Positions 1 through 6,025 of a DNA stretch of 10,870 bases are shown here, in pieces. How positions within the stretch are numbered: the first letter of the stretch is position 1; each line of letters opens with the position of its first letter. The stretch is from Bacteroidales bacterium. Its GTDB lineage: Bacteria > Bacteroidota > Bacteroidia > Bacteroidales > Bacteroidaceae. The stretch is from contig SFEP01000073.1 in assembly GCA_004557185.1 (NCBI GenBank), positions 1 to 10,870 of the forward strand, in the 5' to 3' direction. The position numbers and the translations under genes are program-made. The notes below the pieces were generated by a model. The model worked only from the letters and a program-made list of their open reading frames with translations. It ran no database searches and had not been told where the DNA came from.

Positions 1-54
1 GAGACATCTGTCAATGATACTTTCTCTGAATGCACCGTTTTTTACGTTTGCCAT
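1..54 (-). CDS. Partial CDS, N-terminus of a probable WYL-domain transcriptional regulator (continues beyond the left edge)
   Basis: An ATG at 54-52 on the minus strand opens a frame that stays open to base 1, giving 18 residues: MANVKNGAFRESIIDRCL. Its A overlaps the last base of the upstream regulator's TAA stop (TAATG), the usual form of translational coupling. The pattern of a short basic start, then 'AFR..IIDRCL', resembles the N-termini I remember for Bacteroidetes WYL-domain regulators, which begin with a winged-helix segment and bind DNA in response to a ligand sensed by the WYL domain. That assignment rests on 18 residues and on the neighbouring XRE gene, so it is a hypothesis. The existence of a coding start here is better supported than its identity. 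Confidence 0.5.
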   Translation of the reverse strand, partial: MANVKNGAFRESIIDRCL

Positions 55-260
55 TATTCTAAAGGACGTACTAGTTCGTTTACATTTACTTCAAGTACTT
101 TTGCAATTTGCAGTAACATCTCCAAATTTGGCTGCGTCGTATTCGTCACCCACTTGGAAATGGTTGCTTGATCTTTACCTAACTGCTCAGCCAGCCACTT
201 GTTAGTCTTTTCTTTCTCCGCTAATGCAACTTTAATACGGTTGAGATGCTTACTATCCAT
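54..260 (-). CDS. Small XRE-family helix-turn-helix transcriptional regulator
   Basis: This 68-residue protein consists almost entirely of one Cro/C1-type DNA-binding domain. Helix 2 lies around residues 21-28 (KWLAEQLG), the turn and recognition helix around 29-40 (KDQATISKWVTN), and helices 4-5 around 44-64 (PNLEMLLQIAKVLEVNVNEL). There is no second domain, so it probably acts as a dimeric repressor or activator. I chose ATG at 260-258 (MDSKHLNRIK) rather than an in-frame ATG ten codons upstream, because family members begin this way and a promoter -7 box lies about 28 bases before this start. It is followed by an overlapping downstream gene and is visibly more AT-rich than the metabolic genes to the right, which suits an accessory locus. 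In Bacteroidetes, close relatives of this protein are often found beside restriction-modification or other defence genes (recalled, not searched). The regulatory role is firm; its target is unknown. Confidence 0.85.
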   Translation of the reverse strand: MDSKHLNRIKVALAEKEKTNKWLAEQLGKDQATISKWVTNTTQPNLEMLLQIAKVLEVNVNELVRPLE

Positions 261-287
261 AATATAATTAATATGTATTCTGGGGTA

Positions 288-295
288 CAAAGTTA
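288..295 (-). promoter_or_regulatory. Bacteroidetes-type -7 promoter element for the XRE/WYL gene pair
   Basis: Read on the minus strand, 295-288 is TAACTTTG, an exact match to the Bacteroidetes -7 consensus TAnnTTTG. It lies about 28 bases upstream of the chosen start at 260, predicting a short leader. I see no convincing TTG -33 element at the usual spacing; the nearest (309-307) is only 11 bases away. The call therefore rests on the -7 box and its position. Confidence 0.5.
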
Positions 296-1067
296 CAAGT
301 TCTTTTCAAATATATTCTTCAGGCTGATAAAAATGGGTTGAATACGCAAAATATTTGAAGAAAACGCTAATTATTTCTATTACAAGGGTTTGTCCCATAG
401 GTCAAAAAATATTCCACGGCATGAAAAAATTAACGGTTGAAAAACTTTTTTCAAAGCTCGAAAAAAATTCAAGCACAGCCTTGATATTTGAAAAAATAAA
501 CTTGGAATCTTCAACGTGTTACATGCGTTCCACATTTCGCCTAATTTTTCGGTTTACGCTTCGAAAAGGAGGGACTCCCCGCTACATTCATTACCGCACT
601 TGCTTGGTATATCGGACTTGTCTATCTTAAAAAAACGCTGCAAGTAGCATTCTCGTCGGTTTGCCGCACACCTGTTGAACTCAAATGCCGCTTGGGATAT
701 GGGCGATAAATAGTGTCCACCTTTCCATTACGATTGTTGTTATTGTGCTCTGCTATTCTCTTTCTCCATGCCACCTCCTCTTTTCAAGAAGCAGAGTTCT
801 TCGTTGCACACACCCACGGACAACGTTGCACACGCCCACGGGTAACGTTGCCCTCGGGCGTGGACAACGTTGCCCACGCCCGAGGACAACGAACAGGAAC
901 GGTTTTCGTATCGGCGACGCCGCGCCCTGTGCCATCGCATCGTATGCGCAAGGGCTGTTAGGCCGAACAAACCCAAGCACCCATACGTTGCTGCAACTCT
1001 TTAAGGCAATGAAATTTAATGGAAAGAGGAAAAGTACTTGCGAAATGCTAAATAATGAGTGTAAAAG
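296..1067. other. Long AT-rich intergenic region without a supported gene
   Basis: About 770 bases between the divergent XRE gene and the amt promoter contain no reading frame that looks like a protein. The longest frames, 355-630 (TTG start) and 685-1119, translate to low-complexity, repeat-derived or unrecognisable sequence and lack promoters. The first 350 bases are rich in A and T runs, including a small perfect hairpin at 437-454 (TTGAAAAA / TTTTTCAA, two-base loop). The GC-rich 22-bp array at 802-889 is described separately. I see no tRNA, rRNA or recognisable riboswitch. A small RNA or decayed gene cannot be excluded by eye. Confidence 0.6.
802..889. repeat. Four-unit 22-bp tandem array with CAACGTTG junctions and an inverted pair
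   Basis: Four units of exactly 22 bp occur at 802-823, 824-845, 846-867 and 868-889. Every unit begins CGTTGC and ends in (C/T)AA, so each internal junction contains AACGTT, and two of the three contain the palindrome CAACGTTG. The unit interiors differ: units 1, 2 and 4 read as C-rich (CACxCCCxxGG-like), while unit 3 is inverted. CCTCGGGCGTGG (852-863) is the exact reverse complement of CCACGCCCGAGG (874-885), which gives a 12-bp stem with a 10-base loop. The array is GC-rich in an AT-rich spacer. Function is unknown. Possibilities include a multi-site protein-binding element, a hairpin-forming RNA element, or a dispersed intergenic repeat family. Confidence 0.85.
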
Positions 1068-1099
1068 TTGTCATTGTGGTTGGAATGCACCTATCTTTG
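1068..1099 (+). promoter_or_regulatory. Bacteroidetes-type promoter for the ammonium transporter gene
   Basis: TATCTTTG at 1092-1099 matches the Bacteroidetes -7 consensus TAnnTTTG, and a TTG at 1068-1070 lies 21 bases upstream as a -33 element. Transcription would start near 1105, leaving a leader of roughly 135 bases before the ATG at 1243. That leader contains a small dyad (TTAACA at 1128-1133 with TGTTAA at 1144-1149, the latter overlapping the palindrome AACATGTT at 1140-1147). The dyad could be an operator but is short enough to be chance. No known riboswitch fold was recognised. Confidence 0.55.
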
Positions 1100-1242
1100 C
1101 AAAACAAAAGCCATTGTAGTGCCATTTTTAACAACGCTCAACATGTTAAGAAGACATCTGGTTACTTTTTTTGACAAGCAACACAAACAAACTATGAATC
1201 AGATGGGCGCTTGAAGGCGTTCATCGCAAAAACTAAACAATT

Positions 1243-2601
1243 ATGAAGAAATTCAAGAGAAAGTGGCTTGTTTTCATGCTACTCACCACGGTGCTTTGCC
1301 TGGCTGGCGCTGTGATGCCTGATGATGCCGAAACGTGGATGCCCGATGCGGCTGTCGACAGTGCCGATGTGGCGTGGATGATTACCGCCACCATTTTTGT
1401 GCTCATGATGACGCCGGGACTTTCCTTCTTCTACGGCGGCATGGTGGGTAAGAAGAATGTGATCTCCACCATATTGCAAAGCTTCATCGCCATGGGCGTG
1501 GTGAGCGTGGTGTGGGTCGTGGTCGGCTTCAGCCTGAGTTTTGGCAGCGACATAGGCGGCGTCATTGGTAACCCCTTCGACTTCTTCATGTTCAAGGGCG
1601 TAGGAGCCAAAACTGATGCAGCCTTGGCACCCACCATACCGCTGGCACTGTTTGCCCTGTTTCAAATGAAGTTTGCCATCATTACGCCGTCGCTCATTAC
1701 GGGCTCCTTTGCCGAGAGGGTGAAGTTCTCCGCCTATCTCGTGTTCATGATTCTGTTTTGCCTGTTCATCTATTGCCCCCTGGCGCACTGTACTTGGCAT
1801 CCCGAGGGACTATTCCGTCAATGGGGCGTGGTGGACTTTGCGGGCGGCATTGTGGTGCATGCCTCGTCGGGTGTGGCAGCACTGGCAGGCGCACTTTTTC
1901 TGGGGCGGCGCGTGCAACGCGAACACAGCGATGCGCCAGCCAACATTCCCTATGTGGTGCTTGGCGCTGCTATGCTCTGGTTGGGATGGTTTGGCTTCAA
2001 TGCCGGCAGTTCGCTGCATGCCGACGCGGTGGCTGTGAAGGCATTTCTCAATACCAACACGGCCTGTGCCACGGCCATGCTCACCTGGCTCTTTTTCGAT
2101 GCCCTCATGGGACGCAAGGCCTCGGCCATGGGCGCTGCCGTTGGTGCTGTAGTCGGTTTGGTGGCCATCACGCCCTCAGCGGGCTATGTCAGCGTAGGGC
2201 AGAGTTTCTTCATAGCCTTTTTAACCGCTCTCATTTGTAACTGCGCCTGCCACTGGAGCGACAACAGCCGCCGGCTTGACGATGCGCTCGACGTGTTTCC
2301 TACACACGGCACAGGTGGCATTGTGGGCACGGTGCTGACGGGTGTTTTCATCAGCGAGGGACTGCTCTCGGGCACTTGGGAGGGTTTCATTGTATTCCTC
2401 ATGCACTTGCTTGCGCTGGGTCTTGTGGTAGGTTACACGTTCGTTATGAGCATGCTCCTCTATTGGGTGGTCAACAAGATGATACCCATGCGTGTCAGTG
2501 CGCACAGCGAATTGGTGGGCCTCGACGTGAGCCAGCATGGCGAAAGCTACAACTTTGCCGATGCCGAAGACCCCGACGACCAGGGCGAAATGGACTATTA
2601 A
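1243..2601 (+). CDS. amtB: Ammonium transporter (Amt/MEP/Rh family)
   Basis: A 452-residue inner-membrane channel that conducts ammonium into the cell as a trimer. An N-terminal signal-like segment (residues 8-24) precedes the Amt core with about eleven hydrophobic helices. Family motifs are present: TPGLSFFYGGM (57-67), GSFAERVKF (154-162), DFAGGIVVH (198-206), WFGFNAGS (249-256) and THGTGG (354-359). H206 and H355 are the expected pore twin histidines and D198 the conserved structural aspartate. The cytosolic tail keeps the ELVGLD..QHGE pattern (423-434) that in AmtB couples to the PII protein GlnK, then ends in an acidic run. Length is normal for the family. It has its own promoter at 1068-1099 and is followed by a strong hairpin, so it is probably a single-gene unit. 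The usual partner glnK is not in the window. The downstream glutamine-using operon suggests a role in nitrogen supply. Confidence 0.95.
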   Translation: MKKFKRKWLVFMLLTTVLCLAGAVMPDDAETWMPDAAVDSADVAWMITATIFVLMMTPGLSFFYGGMVGKKNVISTILQSFIAMGVVSVVWVVVGFSLSFGSDIGGVIGNPFDFFMFKGVGAKTDAALAPTIPLALFALFQMKFAIITPSLITGSFAERVKFSAYLVFMILFCLFIYCPLAHCTWHPEGLFRQWGVVDFAGGIVVHASSGVAALAGALFLGRRVQREHSDAPANIPYVVLGAAMLWLGWFGFNAGSSLHADAVAVKAFLNTNTACATAMLTWLFFDALMGRKASAMGAAVGAVVGLVAITPSAGYVSVGQSFFIAFLTALICNCACHWSDNSRRLDDALDVFPTHGTGGIVGTVLTGVFISEGLLSGTWEGFIVFLMHLLALGLVVGYTFVMSMLLYWVVNKMIPMRVSAHSELVGLDVSQHGESYNFADAEDPDDQGEMDY

Positions 2602-2641
2602 GGCGTCGACAGGAAGCGGTCATTCATCTGCCCTCACAAAT

Positions 2642-2684
2642 AGGGCGGCCACAGCATAGAGCATTGCATGCCTGTGGCCGCCCT
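2642..2684 (+). terminator. Probable transcription terminator downstream of amt
   Basis: A perfect 13-bp inverted repeat, AGGGCGGCCACAG (2642-2654) and CTGTGGCCGCCCT (2672-2684), encloses a 17-base loop and starts 40 bases after the amt stop. The very stable GC stem suggests a terminator or mRNA-end hairpin. Only two T residues follow the stem, so it is not a textbook intrinsic terminator. Confidence 0.6.
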
Positions 2685-2863
2685 TCGCATGTTCAGCCGA
2701 AAGGTGCATACAGGCCGCACAAGGGTAGGGGGCGACACATCTTGCGGCGGGTGGCTCGCTGGCTACCGAAAGACCGCGTGCGCGGCAAGTGAAACGGTCA
2801 TACAGCACGGCAAACGGCAGGTAAAAAAGCATTGGGCGCATGTAAATGTTGTAAAAAAGTTCG

Positions 2864-2871
2864 TATCTTTG
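2864..2871 (+). promoter_or_regulatory. Bacteroidetes-type -7 element for the purF-like/carAB operon
   Basis: TATCTTTG at 2864-2871 is the same octamer as the amt -7 box and matches TAnnTTTG. It lies about 60 bases before the ATG at 2932 and predicts a start near 2877. No TTG -33 element sits at the ideal spacing; the closest (2849-2851) is 12 bases upstream, which is short. It is the only -7 match I see immediately upstream of the three-gene operon. Confidence 0.55.
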
Positions 2872-2882
2872 CCCGAAACGTA

Positions 2883-2906
2883 CACGCAAGGCCTTGGCTT
2901 TGCGTG
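2883..2906 (+). promoter_or_regulatory. Stem-loop in the 5' leader of the purF-like/carAB operon
   Basis: CACGCAAGGC (2883-2892) pairs with GCTTTGCGTG (2897-2906) in a 10-bp stem containing one G-T wobble and a four-base loop. It would begin only a few bases after the predicted transcription start and end 25 bases before the ATG at 2932. It may stabilise the 5' end of the mRNA or serve as a regulatory element. No poly-T tract follows directly, so attenuation by intrinsic termination is not obvious. Confidence 0.4.
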
Positions 2907-2931
2907 AAATTTTGAAGAAAGTGCAACAAGG

Positions 2932-4833
2932 ATGGAACAGTTAAAGCATGAATGCGGCGTAGCCATGGTGCGTCTGCTCAAGCCTTTGTCGTATTATGAA
3001 GCCAAGTATGGCACATGGATGTACGGCCTGAACAAACTCTATCTGCTCATGGAAAAGCAACACAACCGCGGGCAGGAAGGCGCAGGCTTGGCGTGCGTCA
3101 AGATGGAGGCCGCACCGGGTGAGGAGTTTATATTCCGTGAGCGTGGACTTGGCGGCGGAGCCATTCAGGAGATATTCGGCAACGTGCAGAAGAACTTTGC
3201 CAATTACAATGCAGATGATTTACATGATGCGGACTTTGCAGCCCGCTATGTCCCCTTTGCGGGTGAGATTTATATGGGCCACCTCCGGTATTCAACCACC
3301 GGCAAGCGTGGCCTTTCCTATGTCCATCCGTTTCTGCGGCGCAACAACTGGCGTGCCAAGAACCTCTGCCTTTGCGCCAACTTCAACATGACGAATGTGC
3401 CCGAGATATTCCAGGAGATAGCCTCGAAGGGACAGCATCCGCGCATGGTGTCGGATACGTATATCCTGCTCGAACAGCTGGGGCACCGCCTGGATCGCGA
3501 AAGCGAGCGTTGCTTTGTGGAGGCACAGCAGCGGGGGCTTGAGAATACCGATATCACTGAATACATAGAGGAACACATCGATCTGGCCAACGTGCTGCGC
3601 CTTTCGTCACCCGTGTGGGATGGCGGCTATGTGGTGTGCGGCATCAGCGGCTCGGGCGAACTCTTCAGCATGCGCGACCCCTGGGGCATACGTCCTGCCT
3701 TCTGGTATAAGGACGATGAAATTATGGTGATTGCCTCGGAGCGCCCCGTCATACAGACCACCCTCGACGTAGAGGCCGACGAGGTGCACGAACTCCTGCC
3801 GGGTCAGGCCATTCTCATGAATCGCCACGGCTGCATGCGTACCGAACAGATATTGCCCGCCCGCAAGTTTGCCGCCTGCTCCTTTGAGCGCGTCTACTTC
3901 AGCCGCGGCTCCGACAAGGACATTTACCGCGAACGCAAGGAATTGGGCCGCACATTGCTTGCGCCCATTATGCGGGCTATCAACTCTGAGGTGGACAATA
4001 CCGTTTTCTCCTACATACCCAACACGGCCGAAGCAGCGTACTACGGCATGCTGCAAGGCTTCAATGAGTATCTGAACGATGCCAAGGCCCGCGAGATTGC
4101 AGCCCTGGGCAGCAATGTGAACAGCGAGAGCCTGCACCGCATCCTGTCGCGCCGCATACGCTCTGAGAAGGTGGCGTGGAAAGATATCAAGATGCGCACT
4201 TTCATAGCCGAAGGTAATTCGCGCAACGACCTTGCCGCGCACGTCTACGACATTACCTACGGTTCGCTGCGTCCCGGCGTGGACAACCTCGTGGTCATCG
4301 ACGACAGCATTGTGCGCGGCACCACGCTGCGCGAGAGCATCATCCGCATCATGGACCGCCTGCATCCTCGCCGCATCGTGGTGGTAAGTTCGTCGCCGCA
4401 GGTGCGTTACCCCGACTACTACGGCATCGACATGGCGCAGATGGACGAGTTCATTGCCTTCCGCGCTGCCATAGCCTTGCACCACGACCGCGGCCTTTCG
4501 CAACGCCTGCACGACATCTACCTCAAGTGTAAGGAGCAGGAGGCATTGCCCAAGGAGCAGGTGCAGAACTATATTCGCGAGATTTACGAACCTTTCAGCA
4601 GCGACGAGATTTCAGAGAAAATGGCCGAAATGCTGCGCCCTGACGGCGTAACGACTGAGATACACCTCGTCTTCCAGTCGCTTGAAGGTCTCCACAAAGC
4701 CTGCCCCCACAGTCCCGGCGACTGGTACTTCAGCGGCCACTATCCCACACCCGGCGGCGTGATGCGCGTCAACCAAGCCTACATCGACTGGTACGAAGCC
4801 GAGCATCCCGAAGTCAAGGTCTCGCAGGCATAA
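2932..4833 (+). CDS. Long Bacteroidetes-type PurF-like amidophosphoribosyltransferase
   Basis: A 633-residue protein joining an N-terminal class II glutaminase (Ntn hydrolase) to a C-terminal type I phosphoribosyltransferase. The family transfers glutamine-derived ammonia to PRPP, making 5-phosphoribosylamine, the first purine-specific step. The nucleophile is probably Cys8 (ECGVAMV) after removal of a seven-residue leader. Other glutaminase landmarks are GHLRYSTTG (116-124, Arg119) and SDTYILLE (174-181, Asp175). The loop usually read HNGNLTN is ANFNMTN here (149-155), so a Phe replaces the oxyanion-loop Gly. The PRPP loop is intact: VVIDDSIVRGTT (454-465). At about 130 residues more than E. 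coli PurF, it has insertions near 57-110 and 370-445 and a conserved-looking tail (GDWYFSGHYPTPGG, 596-609). It heads an operon with carA 58 bases downstream. A canonical purF may exist elsewhere, in which case this paralogue could have a different role, so no symbol is given. Confidence 0.8.
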   Translation: MEQLKHECGVAMVRLLKPLSYYEAKYGTWMYGLNKLYLLMEKQHNRGQEGAGLACVKMEAAPGEEFIFRERGLGGGAIQEIFGNVQKNFANYNADDLHDADFAARYVPFAGEIYMGHLRYSTTGKRGLSYVHPFLRRNNWRAKNLCLCANFNMTNVPEIFQEIASKGQHPRMVSDTYILLEQLGHRLDRESERCFVEAQQRGLENTDITEYIEEHIDLANVLRLSSPVWDGGYVVCGISGSGELFSMRDPWGIRPAFWYKDDEIMVIASERPVIQTTLDVEADEVHELLPGQAILMNRHGCMRTEQILPARKFAACSFERVYFSRGSDKDIYRERKELGRTLLAPIMRAINSEVDNTVFSYIPNTAEAAYYGMLQGFNEYLNDAKAREIAALGSNVNSESLHRILSRRIRSEKVAWKDIKMRTFIAEGNSRNDLAAHVYDITYGSLRPGVDNLVVIDDSIVRGTTLRESIIRIMDRLHPRRIVVVSSSPQVRYPDYYGIDMAQMDEFIAFRAAIALHHDRGLSQRLHDIYLKCKEQEALPKEQVQNYIREIYEPFSSDEISEKMAEMLRPDGVTTEIHLVFQSLEGLHKACPHSPGDWYFSGHYPTPGGVMRVNQAYIDWYEAEHPEVKVSQA

Positions 4834-4891
4834 TCCAGCATTCCTATTCCTTATATATATATAGTATAGCAAATCCTTCAACCTTATATCC

Positions 4892-5971
4892 ATGCGTAAC
4901 GTAACCCTTATATTAGATGACGGCACCCGTTTCCATGGCCAGTCGTTTGGCTATGAGTCACCCGTAGCGGGCGAAGTCGTGTTCAATACGGCTATGATGG
5001 GCTACCCTGAAAGTTTGACAGACCCTTCGTATGCCGGACAACTTATGACCCTCACTTATCCGCTTGTGGGCAACTACGGCGTACCTCCCTTCAGCATGCG
5101 TGCCGATGGCCTTGCCGACTTCATGGAGAGCGACCGTATCTATGCCTCTGCCATCATTGTGTGCGATTACAGCGAGGAATATTCCCACTGGAACGCCGTG
5201 GAGAGTCTTGCCGAATGGTTGAAGCGTGAAAAGGTGCCCGGCATCACAGGCATCGACACCCGCCAGCTCACCAAGGTGCTGCGCGAGCACGGCGTGATGA
5301 TGGGCAAAATCGTGTTCGACGACGAGCCCGACAACATACCCACGGCGCAGTATGAGGGCGTGAACTACGTGGCCCGTGTGTCGTGCAAGGAAGTGGTGCA
5401 CTACCAGCAGGGCGAAGGCCGCAAAAAGGTGGTGCTCGTGGACTGCGGTGTGAAGCACAACATCATACGCTGCCTGCTCAAGCGCGGTGTTGAAGTGATA
5501 CGTGTGCCTTGGAACTACGACTTCAATCAGCTTGAATTCGACGGTCTCTTCCTGGCTAACGGTCCTGGCAATCCCGACACCTGCCAGGAGGCAGTTGACC
5601 ACATACGCCAATTCCTCGACAACCCCAAGGTGCGTCCCTGCATGGGCATCTGCATGGGCAACCAGCTGCTGGCCAAGGCTGCCGGCGCCAGCATCTACAA
5701 GTTGAAGTACGGTCACCGTAGCCACAACCAACCCGTGCGCATGGTGGGCACGGAGCGCTGCTTTGTCACCTCGCAGAACCACGGATATGCTGTAGACAAC
5801 CGCACACTGCCTGCCGAGTGGAAGCCCTACTTCGTGAACATGAACGACGGATCGAACGAGGGCATACGTCACGAGTCCAAGCCTTGGTTCTCGGCCCAGT
5901 TCCACCCCGAGGCTTGCTCCGGCCCTGTCGACACGGAATTCCTCTTCGATGAGTTTGTCAAATTACTGTAA
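4892..5971 (+). CDS. carA: Carbamoyl-phosphate synthetase small subunit (glutamine amidotransferase)
   Basis: A 359-residue cytoplasmic subunit that hydrolyses glutamine and channels ammonia to CarB for carbamoyl phosphate, used in arginine and pyrimidine synthesis. The N-terminal small-chain domain (about 1-150) shows GEVVFNTAMMGYPESLTDPSY (27-47). The C-terminal class I glutaminase (about 178-359) carries GPGNPD (224-229), GICMGNQLL (252-260) with nucleophile Cys254, SQNHGYAVD (294-302), and FHPEACSGP (337-345) giving the catalytic pair His338/Glu340. Position 257 is Asn where E. coli-type enzymes have His (GICLGHQ), and GHRSHNQPV (274-282) resembles eukaryotic CAD/CPS forms more than the bacterial GGNHPV form, as I recall them. 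All catalytic residues are present, so it should be active. Gaps of 58 bases upstream and 54 bases downstream with no visible promoter or terminator place it in one operon with the PurF-like gene and carB. Confidence 0.95.
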   Translation: MRNVTLILDDGTRFHGQSFGYESPVAGEVVFNTAMMGYPESLTDPSYAGQLMTLTYPLVGNYGVPPFSMRADGLADFMESDRIYASAIIVCDYSEEYSHWNAVESLAEWLKREKVPGITGIDTRQLTKVLREHGVMMGKIVFDDEPDNIPTAQYEGVNYVARVSCKEVVHYQQGEGRKKVVLVDCGVKHNIIRCLLKRGVEVIRVPWNYDFNQLEFDGLFLANGPGNPDTCQEAVDHIRQFLDNPKVRPCMGICMGNQLLAKAAGASIYKLKYGHRSHNQPVRMVGTERCFVTSQNHGYAVDNRTLPAEWKPYFVNMNDGSNEGIRHESKPWFSAQFHPEACSGPVDTEFLFDEFVKLL

Positions 5972-6025
5972 GCAGCCATTGTCTTATACAGTACCTTATC
6001 TCCACTACTGAATACATTTTCTGAC

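Noticed and set aside
437..454. TTGAAAAA/TTTTTCAA hairpin as a terminator
   Set aside because: The stem is almost entirely A-T, the loop is two bases, and no gene ends nearby on either strand.
355..630. 91-codon plus-strand frame in the left spacer
   Set aside because: It has a TTG start, no promoter at its start and an amino-acid pattern without domains, and it reads through A/T runs and hairpins typical of non-coding DNA.
802..889. Possible CRISPR array
   Set aside because: The 22-bp period leaves no room for spacers, the variable parts are related to each other, and no cas genes are present.
685..1119. Overlapping frames on both strands (144, 82, 78 and 75 codons) around the repeat array
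   Set aside because: They are open in several frames at once because the GC-rich 22-bp array lacks stops; the translations are repeats of the array, and the longest runs into the amt promoter.
2774..2785. CCGCG/CGCGG short palindrome between amt and the purF-like gene
   Set aside because: Five-base arms with a two-base loop in GC-rich DNA are expected by chance.
2620..2889. 89-codon minus-strand frame between amt and the purF-like gene
   Set aside because: It crosses the perfect 13-bp hairpin and the operon promoter and shows no recognisable domain.
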